From NCBI GenBank assembly GCA_937951675.1, contig CALFBI010000006.1:183522-247521 (forward strand): a stretch of 64,000 nt of DNA. Direction: 5' to 3'. Below the pieces are notes generated by a model. That model had not been told where the DNA came from and did not search any database. It worked only from the letters and a program-made list of their open reading frames with translations. The stretch comes from an uncultured Verrucomicrobiales bacterium. Its GTDB lineage: Bacteria; Verrucomicrobiota; Verrucomicrobiia; Verrucomicrobiales; Akkermansiaceae. The position numbers and the translations under genes are program-made. Below are positions 19,415-30,322 of this stretch, one piece after another; within the stretch, counting starts at the first letter, position 1, and every line of letters starts with the position of its first letter.

Positions 19415-19708
19415 TTAAGCGGACATGATGCCGAGAATATCTGACTGAGAAAGAAGAACATAATCTTCTCCATCAAGTTTGACGTCGGTTCCTCCATATT
19501 TAGAAACGAGAACACTATCTCCTACTTTCACATCAAAGGTGAAATCATTCCCGTTTTCGTCTTTACCACCTGTGCCGAGTGCAATGACCTCAGCTTCTTG
19601 TGGTTTCTCTTTTGCTGTATCAGGAAGAACAATGCCTCCTGCACTGATTTCATCTGCGTCGATACGCTTGACAAGGACGCGTTGTCCGAGCGGTTTAATG
19701 TTAGCCAT
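19415..19708 (-). CDS. groES: Co-chaperonin GroES (Hsp10)
   Basis: A 97-residue co-chaperonin. It starts [16 protein letters not shown], has the mobile loop with [20 protein letters not shown], and ends with the usual [16 protein letters not shown]. It forms the heptameric cap of GroEL. The gene leads the groES-groEL pair. Upstream, a hairpin terminator closes dnaK, leaving only about 30 A/T-rich bases before the ATG, so the groES promoter must overlap the hairpin or the dnaK 3' end, or the hairpin is leaky. Confidence 0.97.
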   Translation of the reverse strand: MANIKPLGQRVLVKRIDADEISAGGIVLPDTAKEKPQEAEVIALGTGGKDENGNDFTFDVKVGDSVLVSKYGGTDVKLDGEDYVLLSQSDILGIMSA

Positions 19709-19738
19709 AGTATTTTTTATTAATGTATTTTCTTATCG

Positions 19739-19773
19739 AAAAAGCGCTCCTCTTCTTCAGAAAAAGAGCGCTT
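19739..19773 (-). terminator. Hairpin terminator between dnaK and groES
   Basis: On the minus strand GAGCGCTT-type arms (19766-19773 with 19742-19749, perfect 8 bp) close a 16-base loop, followed by a short run of five T. It lies 13 bases after the dnaK stop. The T run is short, so partial read-through into groES is possible. Confidence 0.65.
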
Positions 19774-19786
19774 GTAAATATTTTAT

Positions 19787-22026
<2,240 letters not shown>

Positions 22027-22113
22027 GGACAGTTGCCAGAGTGGTCGAATGGGCTCGCCTGGAAAGCGAGTGTGGCGGCAACGTCACCGAGGGTTCGAAT
22101 CCCTCACTGTCCG
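22027..22113 (+). tRNA. tRNA-Ser (anticodon GGA)
   Basis: An 87-base type II tRNA. The acceptor stem GGACAGT (22027-22033) pairs with ACTGTCC (22106-22112), and the discriminator G is followed by an encoded CCA (22114-22116). The anticodon loop CTGGAAA gives anticodon GGA, which reads UCC and UCU codons. A long variable arm follows, as expected for serine, and the T arm GAGGGTTCGAATCCCTC is standard. Confidence 0.96.
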
Positions 22114-22143
22114 CCATTTCTTCGTTTTTACCGCCTGCCTTCT

Positions 22144-23232
22144 TCAATCTTTTTTATAAGTCTTGAACTTTTTCGCAATAAACGGCGACGTCATGGCTCG
22201 AAGTAAAGCACTATAATTCAATTGAAAACAAACTTCACTACCTACTTTGATTTCCTCAAAGTAATCCTCTACTTCCACTATTAAGTGATCGCTACTTGCC
22301 GCTAGAATTTTAAGACCAGGAGGCGGAATCAGCCCATCGGGATCTATATCTTGTCGACCAAGCGCAAATATAGCCTGAGTGATCGTCCTTTGATCACCAT
22401 GAGATTTAACCTCCCCGAAAGCAGCCTGACCAACTTTACCCCATGACTGAGCAGGCTTCTCTTTCAACTCGATTACTTCACCCACTAAACTTATGGCATC
22501 AATGTATAGCCCTTTAATTGCTTTACGATGAAGGGGCTCACAGCCAAGTAATAAAGCCTCTCCTAGACGTAAGTTATTAATACGCCCAGTGTCCGCTCCA
22601 CTAAGCGCCCACTCAAGATTCGCAGAGTTCCCACCCGATACTATTTCCACAATTGGCCCAAAATCAGAGTCAATAGAGTTTGCTAACGCCGAAAGCTCTC
22701 CCATATTTCTCTGGTCAGGTGACACTCCGCTCCGACAAGCCAGATTGGCGCCGATCCCCACAAAAGAAATATTCGAAAGCCCGCAAACTTCCCTTACTGA
22801 ATCTTTCAGTAAGCTGGGCATAATTCCTTCACGGAGGTCTCCTAACTCTACCATTAGCACAACTTTATGAATACTGTTTGCCTTCTTCGCAGCATTTGAA
22901 AGTTCGCGAATCACCTTCATTTCCGTATTAAAACTTATATTGGCCAAAGCCACCACCTTCTCTACCTGGCTTAGCATAGGAGTCCTAATCAGAGTCATCG
23001 AAGCATCGATTTGAGATCCCCGCATTGCTTCTATATTTTCAACCCGAGAATCACCCAAGCCACTTACTCCTGCTTGAAGCCAAGTATTAACTATCTCAGG
23101 TAAACCCAAAGTTGCTTTTGTGACTCCCGTGACTGATATGCCTCTTTCAAATAACTGAGACACCAGTGTCCCAGCATTATGGGAAAGCTTAACAAGATCA
23201 ATTTCTAAGCGCGGAGCAGGCGCACAGGTCAA
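22144..23232 (-). CDS. Alanine/ornithine racemase-type PLP enzyme
   Basis: A 362-residue protein of the alanine-racemase N-terminal TIM-barrel fold. The PLP lysine lies in VTGVTKATLG (Lys39), and later strands show GLGDSRVENIEAM, MVELGDLREGI, GANLACRSG and SGGNSANLEW, as in YhfX/ornithine-racemase-like enzymes. It probably racemises or epimerises an amino acid or derivative in the cytosol. The start is TTG at 23232, overlapping the stop of the upstream DUF1611 gene (TTGA), so translation is probably coupled. In known D-glutamate systems the DUF1611 partner is a metal-dependent epimerase (DgcA), not a PLP enzyme, so this pairing is unusual. Substrate unknown. Confidence 0.78.
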   Translation of the reverse strand: MTCAPAPRLEIDLVKLSHNAGTLVSQLFERGISVTGVTKATLGLPEIVNTWLQAGVSGLGDSRVENIEAMRGSQIDASMTLIRTPMLSQVEKVVALANISFNTEMKVIRELSNAAKKANSIHKVVLMVELGDLREGIMPSLLKDSVREVCGLSNISFVGIGANLACRSGVSPDQRNMGELSALANSIDSDFGPIVEIVSGGNSANLEWALSGADTGRINNLRLGEALLLGCEPLHRKAIKGLYIDAISLVGEVIELKEKPAQSWGKVGQAAFGEVKSHGDQRTITQAIFALGRQDIDPDGLIPPPGLKILAASSDHLIVEVEDYFEEIKVGSEVCFQLNYSALLRAMTSPFIAKKFKTYKKD

Positions 23233-24386
23233 ATTAATACGCCCCCCTTTATCTTTATATCAGGAAAAGCTAAAAGGACCATCTCTATTAAACGCTCAGG
23301 TGACCTAGTAAGCACGTCAGTGGCAGGTATCCCTAACGCCTCTTCGTATTGAATGATTGCAGAAGACATCTCTTCTTCTGTCATATTCTCATGATTGAGA
23401 GTCAACCCGATCACTTTTGTTTTAGCAAAAGTCTCAATGAGGTTTATTTCTGAACGAACATCTGGCATCGCCATCCCCTCAAAGTCACAGCGATGCTTCC
23501 TCCCTGGTGCATGCTGAAGGATCACACCCTGAGGACAGCTTCCTCGAATGATAAAACTAGAGGTCGAATAAGCGGGGTGACTAAGAGATCCCTGCCCTTC
23601 GATTAAAATGACATCAGGGTTCTCATCCTCAAAAGCCTTTATGATCTCACCCTCTAACTCTCCCGAGCAGAACTGAGCGGGCACCGCATCTAGAGCTAAC
23701 CCATAACGAGCCCCTTGAATCAATCCTGTCTGCCCTGTGCCTATCATTACGGCCTTAATACCACGTAAATTCAACTCATGAGCCAATATCGTTGCCGTCG
23801 TTCGCTTTCCTATAGCGCAATCTGTTCCTAAAACAGCAATTCGGGGGCAAGTCACCTCGTTAATTTTACCACTGAAAACCTTTAATTCTTTCTTATCTCG
23901 AGGCCTCCGAATATCTCTAATGACCACATTGGCTTTAGCTCCCGCCTCTATAAATTCAGGGTCATCATTGAGAAATTCATGAAGCCCATTTACAATATTA
24001 ATGCCATACTCAATGGCCCGTAAAAGCAGAAGCCTTTCAGATTTTGAAAGAACCCCACTTGCTGGAGCCATCCCAAAAATCAAATAATCCGGAAGCTTTC
24101 CCGCTTGAGCTAAGGCTTCCTCGAAATCTTTAAAAATAGGGATTTGATTAGACTTCCCGTCGAGAACCTTTCCACTATCTTGACCTGCCTTTTCACTATC
24201 GATAATGGACAGAATTTTATATTTTTCTGAATGCCTGACTAAGCCATTAGCTGTTTTCCCATCAATCTTTCCAAAATGACCTTCGCAATAAACAATGGCA
24301 GTTTCCACTTTAGGGTCAGCTGAAACAGAAGAAATGCTTTCATCAAAAAAAAGTGACGACGAGTGAATTTTATGTTTTTTGGGCAT
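23229..24386 (-). CDS. DUF1611 P-loop protein, DgcN-like
   Basis: About 385 residues. The N-terminal Rossmann-like part has AIVYCEGHFGKIDGK and a central LIFGMAPASGVLS; the C-terminal P-loop domain carries LGTDCAIGKRTTA as Walker A-like motif and VILIEGQGSLSHPAY. This is the DUF1611 layout. A characterised member, DgcN of marine Pseudoalteromonas, acts as N-acyltransferase in D-glutamate catabolism. Start: the ATG at 24386 (MPKKHKIHSS) is preferred over a TTG at 24404. It forms a two-gene operon with the PLP racemase downstream, overlapping by 4 bases. An acyltransferase plus racemase pathway for a D-amino acid is an inference. Confidence 0.82.
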   Translation of the reverse strand: MPKKHKIHSSSLFFDESISSVSADPKVETAIVYCEGHFGKIDGKTANGLVRHSEKYKILSIIDSEKAGQDSGKVLDGKSNQIPIFKDFEEALAQAGKLPDYLIFGMAPASGVLSKSERLLLLRAIEYGINIVNGLHEFLNDDPEFIEAGAKANVVIRDIRRPRDKKELKVFSGKINEVTCPRIAVLGTDCAIGKRTTATILAHELNLRGIKAVMIGTGQTGLIQGARYGLALDAVPAQFCSGELEGEIIKAFEDENPDVILIEGQGSLSHPAYSTSSFIIRGSCPQGVILQHAPGRKHRCDFEGMAMPDVRSEINLIETFAKTKVIGLTLNHENMTEEEMSSAIIQYEEALGIPATDVLTRSPERLIEMVLLAFPDIKIKGGVLI

Positions 24387-24598
24387 CAGAGCTTTTCGAG
24401 GCAAATCAAGTAAAGAGCAGGGGCAAAATAAGAGGCAAGTTACTTAAAATAAATAAAATACACCTAAGGAAAGACTTGTAACATGATTTCAAAACAATGA
24501 TATCTTTTTCTGCTACACGAATATTCAATTTGCTTTAATCCCTTTCTTATCCAGCCCCTGTAATAACTCCTCCTTTTAAAAAACCAGTTAATTATAGA

Positions 24599-25039
24599 AT
24601 GAAATTTCGTATCATTTGCGCCGGGAAGCCTAGCCTGAACTATGCTAAAGAAGGCATTCAAGAATACATGAAGCGCCTCAAACGCTATGGCCATTACGAC
24701 CTTCAATTTGTGAAGGCAGGCTCTTCTGAAGAGGTCTCTGCGAGACTACTTGCCGCTTCCGAGTCAAGCTTACGGATTGCGATGGATGAAAGAGGGGTCC
24801 TTCTCTCCACCTCTAAAATGCAGAACCAATTAACGACCTGGGAAGATCGGGGTGACCTGAAGTCCATTTCTTTTCTTATCGGCGCTGCAGACGGGCACAC
24901 CGAATCCCTGCGGCAGCAATGCGATGCCGTCTGGGGCCTTTCAAGCTTAACGCTGATGCATGAGTTAGCCTTGCTTGTTTTATCAGAGCAACTCTACCGA
25001 TGCGCGACTATTAAACGAGGCGAGCCTTATCACCGCTGA
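24599..25039 (+). CDS. rlmH: 23S rRNA pseudouridine-1915 N3-methyltransferase
   Basis: A 146-residue SPOUT methyltransferase. MKFRIICAGKPS opens the family, LRIAMDERGVLLSTSKM carries the LDxxG-like region, SFLIGAADGH is the knot SAM-binding loop, and the C-terminus LVLSEQLYRCATIKRGEPYHR is almost invariant in RlmH (quoted positions 126-146, ending YHR). It methylates the pseudouridine at 1915 in helix 69 of 23S rRNA. The ATG at 24599 gives the normal length. It is alone on its strand, 212 bases from the divergent DUF1611 gene. Confidence 0.95.
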   Translation: MKFRIICAGKPSLNYAKEGIQEYMKRLKRYGHYDLQFVKAGSSEEVSARLLAASESSLRIAMDERGVLLSTSKMQNQLTTWEDRGDLKSISFLIGAADGHTESLRQQCDAVWGLSSLTLMHELALLVLSEQLYRCATIKRGEPYHR

Positions 25040-25093
25040 CTCCTTTCTTTTCCCCCCAAGTAAAGAAAGAATCAAGCTGAGAGAGCTCCTCGT

Positions 25094-25285
25094 TTATCTC
25101 CCTTGTAAGGCTTGGCCAAGAAGCCCTTGGCCTTCTCCCGCACTAGGAGTGCTCCAAGGCATATCACTAGCACTACTTTGAGGAGGAACGCCCTGGCGTT
25201 CTTTTACGCCTGTTCCAGCACAAGAGAAAAGGGCCAAAGATGAGATCACTAAAAGAGACTGAAAAACGAGATTGAGATTTTTCAT
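25094..25285 (-). CDS. Small lipoprotein, 63 residues
   Basis: Residues 1-21 are a type II signal peptide (MKNLNLVFQSLLVISSLALFS) with lipobox ALFSC at Cys22, so the mature part of about 42 residues is anchored to a membrane. The mature part is Gly/Ser/Pro-rich (GVPPQSSASDMPWSTPSAGE) and has no other recognisable domain. It is preceded by a strong terminator that isolates it from the upstream coiled-coil gene. Function unknown. Confidence 0.72.
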   Translation of the reverse strand: MKNLNLVFQSLLVISSLALFSCAGTGVKERQGVPPQSSASDMPWSTPSAGEGQGLLGQALQGR

Positions 25286-25331
25286 AGATTGCTAAAGAGA
25301 ATGCGGGTTTCACCAGAAAGTGGCAAGACCG

Positions 25332-25374
25332 AAAAAAGCCCGCGTTGCAATCAAGCAAAGCGGGCTTTTTTTTT
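25332..25374. terminator. Bidirectional terminator between two leftward genes
   Basis: A6-GCCCGC (25332-25343) pairs with GCGGGC-T9 (25360-25374), with an inner TTGC/GCAA stem. Both strands read as hairpin plus T run. It lies 20 bases after the stop of the leftward gene at 25394 and ends that transcript. Confidence 0.88.
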
Positions 25375-25393
25375 AAAAGAAATTTAAAGCATC

Positions 25394-26197
25394 TCAGTTA
25401 ACAACTGGATCTTCCAAAATGACCGTATCGCCAGGATAGAGTGTCACTCCAGGAGCGAGGCTTTCTTGCACAATATCAGCAACCACCTGATTCGCTTCGA
25501 TTGCTGAAATACGAAGTTTCCCGATCATTTTACCGTTACGAGTCACTAAAAGAGGCGCGCTCCCTTCAATATTATTCTTAGTGCCAATTCCAGAGATAAC
25601 AACAAACCCCCAAATATTACTGACAGAGGTGATACTTGCTTCTGAGGCATTTCGGCTTACACGAGCTCGGCTATCACTTAAAGAAGTATTCAGGCGAGTG
25701 ATCTCTGAACGATTGGAAGCCACCGTCTTTGTAAGCTTTTCAGAAACAATAATTTTTTCTTCCAACTGCTTGCTCTTAGATTTTTTCTCCTCGGCAAGTT
25801 GACGAATGTGGTCAGGAAGAGATTCAATTGTAACATCTCCTGGAACACTTTGTTTCACTTTATTGATAAGCTCTTGAACTTCGTCTAATTTTGAATCGTA
25901 ACGATCAATCTCAACTTGAACTTTCGCAAGAGAACGATTTAAGCTTTTCTCCTTAGATTGTGCTGACTCGATTTTCGCTTCGGTATCAGCTTTAAGAGAG
26001 AGAGCCTCCGCTAAGCTTTTCTGAGTGTCTTCCAAAACTCCTTCTGTCTCGACCAGAGTGTCATAAACGTTTTTTTGCTGAACTTCTGTTTCGCCAAAAC
26101 GTTTTTGCTCACCTTCGATAGCTTCCTTAACCTTCAGATTAAAGAAGATTGCGACAATAGAAATGATGATCGCAAGTGCGTAGAATAAACCTTTCAT
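25394..26197 (-). CDS. Membrane-anchored coiled-coil protein, tandem paralogue A
   Basis: A 267-residue protein of unknown function. One N-terminal transmembrane segment (residues 2-22, FYALAIIISIVAIFFNL) is followed by a long coiled coil (about 25-185) rich in Glu, Lys and Ser. A compact C-terminal beta domain (about 190-265) includes IWGFVVISGIGTKNNIEGSA, ISAIEANQVVADIV and LYPGDTVILEDP. The same layout and C-terminal motifs recur in the neighbour at 26234, so the two arose by tandem duplication. The beta domain resembles small barrels such as the FlgT C-terminal domain, but that is a weak likeness. It is the second gene of the pair and ends at a strong terminator. Confidence 0.7.
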   Translation of the reverse strand: MKGLFYALAIIISIVAIFFNLKVKEAIEGEQKRFGETEVQQKNVYDTLVETEGVLEDTQKSLAEALSLKADTEAKIESAQSKEKSLNRSLAKVQVEIDRYDSKLDEVQELINKVKQSVPGDVTIESLPDHIRQLAEEKKSKSKQLEEKIIVSEKLTKTVASNRSEITRLNTSLSDSRARVSRNASEASITSVSNIWGFVVISGIGTKNNIEGSAPLLVTRNGKMIGKLRISAIEANQVVADIVQESLAPGVTLYPGDTVILEDPVVN

Positions 26198-26233
26198 AGT
26201 GCTTAAATAATGTGCGCTGTTTGTGTTTGAAAA

Positions 26234-27040
26234 TTAATTTGATGCAGAAGCTGGGGCCGAAGCTGGCGTTACCGATGTTGCAACAACTTTATCACCAGGG
26301 TAAACTGTTTCCCCTTCTTCAATCGAGCTTGGGATGATATCTGCTGCCGCACTATTTGATTCGACAGCAGTAACGAGAAGTTGAGCCACTTTCTGTCCAT
26401 CACGCATGACGTCCAGTGTAGAGCCCTTTACAATTCCGGCATAATCACCTGAAGCAATCGTAACAAAGCCCCATCCACGATAAACGCTTCGGATTGACGT
26501 TGCTAAGCCTGGACTTGAAATCTTATTACGCCGTAAACGCATGACCTCAGCCAAACCGTCGATCGAGGTCTGAGTATTTGCTTTTTGTTCTGAGAGAGTA
26601 GCGATCTTGGCTTCCTTATCAGATAAAGAGGCGCTGAGTTCTGCAAGTTCGCGCTGAGTGCGCTTCATTCTAGCAATGAGCTCTTCGACATCACCCAAGT
26701 CTTTCAACGACTCGTTTGCGAGCTCTACTTCTCCTTTTTTCTCGGCAGCGATCTCTTTCTTCGATTCGATGCTTTCCTCTAGATTAAGATTTTTTTCTTC
26801 TTGTGTAGAAAGATTCTTAGCGAGTGACTCATTGATACCGTTCGTCTCATTAAGTTCACCTTCCGTGGTCGCTAAAGTCTTCTTGGTGTCAATTAAACTC
26901 CCTCGAGTTTGATCAAGCGTTGTCTCCATTTTATAACGCTTATCCATCTCAGCTTCATAAGCCTCCTTGTTTTTAACGCCAAACCAGATCGCTACCCCAA
27001 GAATGAGAACGCTAAAAATTGAAATGATGTTTGCTGCCAT
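26234..27040 (-). CDS. Membrane-anchored coiled-coil protein, tandem paralogue B
   Basis: A 268-residue paralogue of the downstream gene (36 bases apart). Residues 1-23 form a membrane anchor (MAANIISIFSVLILGVAIWF), residues about 25-185 form a coiled coil, and the C-terminal domain (about 190-258) has YRGWGFVTIASGDYAGIVKG, VTAVESNSAAADII and VYPGDKVV, ending in an Ala/Pro-rich tail. The shared GWGFV/WGFVV, SNSAAADI/ANQVVADI and YPGD motifs show homology with paralogue A. A heteromeric envelope complex is possible, with the coiled coils in the periplasm or cytoplasm depending on topology. No known family was recognised. Confidence 0.7.
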   Translation of the reverse strand: MAANIISIFSVLILGVAIWFGVKNKEAYEAEMDKRYKMETTLDQTRGSLIDTKKTLATTEGELNETNGINESLAKNLSTQEEKNLNLEESIESKKEIAAEKKGEVELANESLKDLGDVEELIARMKRTQRELAELSASLSDKEAKIATLSEQKANTQTSIDGLAEVMRLRRNKISSPGLATSIRSVYRGWGFVTIASGDYAGIVKGSTLDVMRDGQKVAQLLVTAVESNSAAADIIPSSIEEGETVYPGDKVVATSVTPASAPASASN

Positions 27041-27189
27041 CGTGTGATTATGTGTCTTAATTTACTCATCACTTTTGCAATAAGTTTTGTTAAGCTAGCT
27101 GGCATTCATTGGCGGCGACAACCCTAAAATTCATCAATTCATGAAGTTTTGCTTTGTCTGCCCTTAAAAGCAGGCAAAGAGTAGTGGCA

Positions 27190-28905
27190 GTGAAAACACT
27201 TTCTAGGCTACTCCAATATCTTAAAAAATATCCCTTACTCGCTATAGGACAACTCGTCTGCGCTATTTTAATGACCCTGGCGCTCGTTATTTTTCCAGGA
27301 ATTGTCAAAGAGGTCATTAATCAAGTCGTTCCTGAAAAAGAATGGGATCGTTTACTTCCTTTGACCTTAATGGCGCTGGGATCTTTCTTTATTCGAGAGA
27401 TTTTAAATGCTTCTCGAATTTTGTTAAATAATGTTTTCGAGCAGAAAATCATTTTTGATATTCGGTCAGATCTCTACGCCAAACTGCAGCGCCTCCCCGT
27501 CAATTGGTTCGATACTCGCCGAACGGGAGATATCATGTCTCGCGTGATGGAAGACGTCACTGCGATGGAGCAAATCGTAATCGACGGCATCGAACAAGGG
27601 CTCGTTGCTATTCTCCAAGTCTTAATCATCGGAGGAGTTCTTTTTTATGTGAATCCAGAAATCGGAGCGTGGGCGGCCGTCCCCATTCCCTTTTTACTAC
27701 TCTCAGCTTGGCTTTATTCTCACTCAGCAAGAGACCGCTACCGAGCCCAAAGAGAAGCCTCGGGAGATATGAACGCCCTTCTCCATGATAATATTGCGGG
27801 GATTCGACAGCTTAAAAGCTATACTGCTGAAGTTTCAGAGCATGCCCGATTCAACGAAGCCTCCAACGGCGTTCGCCAGGCGACCTTAAAAGTGATGAGG
27901 TATTGGGCAACCTACTCCCCTAGCACCTCTTTTTTACAAATGTGTGGGTATTCTTTAGTCCTCGGGTTCGGCGGATATGCCGTAATGAAGGGAGAGCTCG
28001 ATAATGGTGAATTTGTTCAATACTTTCTCTACCTCAGTCTTTTTTATGAGCCCATTGGCCGACTCCATCAATTGAATCAAATGGCTTTATCTGCACGAGC
28101 CGCTGCAGACAGAGTCTTTGAGGTTCTTGATTCTAAAGAAGAGCCTCGTCTCGATACAGGAGCGCCTATTCTAGATCGATTATCTGGTGAGATTGAAATC
28201 AAGGATTTACAATTTTCTTACCAAAATGAACCCATCTTAAAAAAACTCTCTCTGATCGCAAAAGCTGGAGAAACAATTGCCCTCGTAGGGCCAACCGGGG
28301 CCGGGAAATCAACTATTGTGAATCTCTTGTGTGGGTTTTACCCTTATAAAGAAGGTTCAATTACAATCGATGGCAAGGAACTCAATGAGCTCAACTTACG
28401 CGACCTCAGGTCACAAATAGGTTACGTGACGCAAGAAGCCTTCCTCTTCAATGGCAGCGTTCGTGATAACCTCTTGCTTGCGAAACGCGATGCGAGTGAC
28501 GATGATATTTGGAAGGCTCTTGCCGCCGCGTCCGCCCACACCTTCGTGGAGCAACTCCCCGAACAGCTCGATAGCGTCGTCGGCGAGCGTGGGGTAAAGC
28601 TCTCTGGCGGAGAAAAACAACGACTGTCTATTGCGCGAGCCCTCCTCAAAAACCCTCCTATTTTACTCCTCGACGAAGCTACTGCCTCGGTCGATAACCA
28701 GACCGAAAAAGTCATTCAAAAGGCGCTCGAAAAGCTCATGCACGGTAGGACCTGCATTGTGATTGCGCATCGACTTACCACGATCCAATCGGCAGATCAG
28801 ATTTACGTCCTTCAAAAGGGAGCCGTCGTCGAAGCGGGCACTCACCACGATTTACTCGAAAAAAACGGCGCTTATTCACTCTTAAACCAAAAAAATAAAT
28901 CCTAA
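27190..28905 (+). CDS. ABC transporter, fused permease-ATPase, MsbA-like
   Basis: About 571 residues. An N-terminal six-helix exporter domain (about 1-310) contains LQRLPVNWFDTRRTGDIMSRV, typical of MsbA and multidrug exporters (quoted positions 111-131 of the longest form). The ATPase domain shows GPTGAGKST (Walker A), LSGGEKQRLSIARALL (signature), LLLDEATASVD (Walker B) and the H-loop in IVIAHRLTTI. Lipid A or drug/lipid export at the inner membrane is likely. The start is uncertain: in-frame TTG at 27154 and GTGs at 27181, 27184 and 27190 exist, with no ATG; GTG 27190 gives VKTLSRLLQYLKKY, a normal N-terminus. Confidence 0.88.
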   Translation: MKTLSRLLQYLKKYPLLAIGQLVCAILMTLALVIFPGIVKEVINQVVPEKEWDRLLPLTLMALGSFFIREILNASRILLNNVFEQKIIFDIRSDLYAKLQRLPVNWFDTRRTGDIMSRVMEDVTAMEQIVIDGIEQGLVAILQVLIIGGVLFYVNPEIGAWAAVPIPFLLLSAWLYSHSARDRYRAQREASGDMNALLHDNIAGIRQLKSYTAEVSEHARFNEASNGVRQATLKVMRYWATYSPSTSFLQMCGYSLVLGFGGYAVMKGELDNGEFVQYFLYLSLFYEPIGRLHQLNQMALSARAAADRVFEVLDSKEEPRLDTGAPILDRLSGEIEIKDLQFSYQNEPILKKLSLIAKAGETIALVGPTGAGKSTIVNLLCGFYPYKEGSITIDGKELNELNLRDLRSQIGYVTQEAFLFNGSVRDNLLLAKRDASDDDIWKALAAASAHTFVEQLPEQLDSVVGERGVKLSGGEKQRLSIARALLKNPPILLLDEATASVDNQTEKVIQKALEKLMHGRTCIVIAHRLTTIQSADQIYVLQKGAVVEAGTHHDLLEKNGAYSLLNQKNKS

Positions 28906-28983
28906 TAACCCCGGAAACCAGTCGGATCTTTTTTAGAATCTTCACATTTCAGGGTTCCCTTCCCCATGATCTCATCTTATTGA

Positions 28984-30270
28984 ATGGGCGTCATGTTGGA
29001 CATCAAGCATATCCGGGAATCAGCAAGCGAAATCAAAAAACGCCTTCAACAGCGAGGAAGTCACTACGACCAGGAAATCGACGAAATCCTCTCGTGTGAT
29101 GAAACACGCCGCAAAGCGGAAACAGACAAGCAAGTGCTCCAGGCTGAACGAAAGCAAACTTCAAAAAAAATCGGCCAACTGAAGTCACAAGGCGAAGATA
29201 CGACGGCGATCGAAGCAGAAGTTCGCAACATCGGAGAGCAAATCAAACAAATCGAAGAGCAAGTCGAAATCGCAGGAAACAGACAAGCGGAGCTCCTTCT
29301 CAGCGTCCCCAATTTACCTCACCTCGATTGCCCCGTAGGTGACAACGAAGACGCTAACCCGACCGTTCGAGTTTGGGGTGAAAAGCCACAACTCGAGTCG
29401 GAGCAAGATCATCTCGTTCTCGCAGAAAATTTAGGAATCATCAGCTTCGACGATGGGGCTCGTATCACAGGGAGTGGTTTTGCCGTTTACCGAGGGAAAG
29501 GAGCCAAGCTCGAGCGCGCTTTGGTTCAATTCCTTCTCGACCTCCAAACTGAAAAACACGGATACGAGGAAGTCAATGTTCCCCACCTTGTCAAACGTGA
29601 GTGTATGGAAGGGACAGGGCAACTTCCTAAATTTGAGGAAGACATGTATGGGATCGAAAATAACGCCCTATTCCTTGCTCCAACAGCGGAGGTTCCCGTT
29701 ACGAATCTTTACCGAGACACCCTATTAAAGGAAAAAGACCTCCCTATTAAGATGACCGCTCATACGCCTTGCTTCCGTCGAGAAGCAGGGAGCGCTGGAC
29801 GAGATAACCGGGGAATCATTCGCACCCACCAATTTGATAAAGTAGAGCTCGTCCAAATCGTCGACCCGGCCTCTTCAACTCAAACTCTCGAAGAGCTCAC
29901 AGGTCACGCTGAAGCCGCCCTTCAAGCGCTAGGACTCCACTACCGAGTCATTGAGCTTTGCACGGGTGATATCGGGTTTTCATCCTGTAAAACTTACGAC
30001 ATCGAAGTCTGGGCTCCAGGCCAAGGAAAATACCTCGAGGTCTCAAGTTGCTCTTCCTTTGGTGACTACCAAGCGCGCCGAATGCGGTTACGTTTCAAAA
30101 ATTCAGAAGGTAAAAATGAGTTCTGCCATACTCTTAACGGTTCTGGCACAGCCTTGCCTCGCCTCTATGTTGCACTTCTAGAGCAATATCAACGTCCTGA
30201 TGGTAGCATCGAAATCCCTGCGGCGCTCCGCCCTTACTTCGGAGCAGATGAAATCCCCTCGTCACAGTAA
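28984..30270 (+). CDS. serS: Seryl-tRNA synthetase
   Basis: A class II synthetase of 428 residues that charges tRNA-Ser. The N-terminal long coiled-coil arm spans about residues 30-105; the catalytic core has LAPTAEVPVTNLYRD, FRREAGSAGRDNRGIIRTHQ (motif 2 region, positions near 268-287) and the motif 3 region GSGTALPRLYVALLEQYQ. Most SerRS begin MLDIK; here that sequence starts at the second ATG (28993), so the true start may be three codons in from 28984. The gene stands between the ABC exporter and an LptF/G permease, all rightward. Confidence 0.97.
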   Translation: MGVMLDIKHIRESASEIKKRLQQRGSHYDQEIDEILSCDETRRKAETDKQVLQAERKQTSKKIGQLKSQGEDTTAIEAEVRNIGEQIKQIEEQVEIAGNRQAELLLSVPNLPHLDCPVGDNEDANPTVRVWGEKPQLESEQDHLVLAENLGIISFDDGARITGSGFAVYRGKGAKLERALVQFLLDLQTEKHGYEEVNVPHLVKRECMEGTGQLPKFEEDMYGIENNALFLAPTAEVPVTNLYRDTLLKEKDLPIKMTAHTPCFRREAGSAGRDNRGIIRTHQFDKVELVQIVDPASSTQTLEELTGHAEAALQALGLHYRVIELCTGDIGFSSCKTYDIEVWAPGQGKYLEVSSCSSFGDYQARRMRLRFKNSEGKNEFCHTLNGSGTALPRLYVALLEQYQRPDGSIEIPAALRPYFGADEIPSSQ

Positions 30271-30322
30271 GGTTTTTGGGTCATTCTACCCACTCCTCTT
30301 CCTGATGAGCTCTTAGGAATCT

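Noticed and set aside
25043..25069. Hairpin CTTTCTTT / AAAGAAAG after rlmH
   Set aside because: A perfect 8-bp repeat but with no T run, so not called a terminator.
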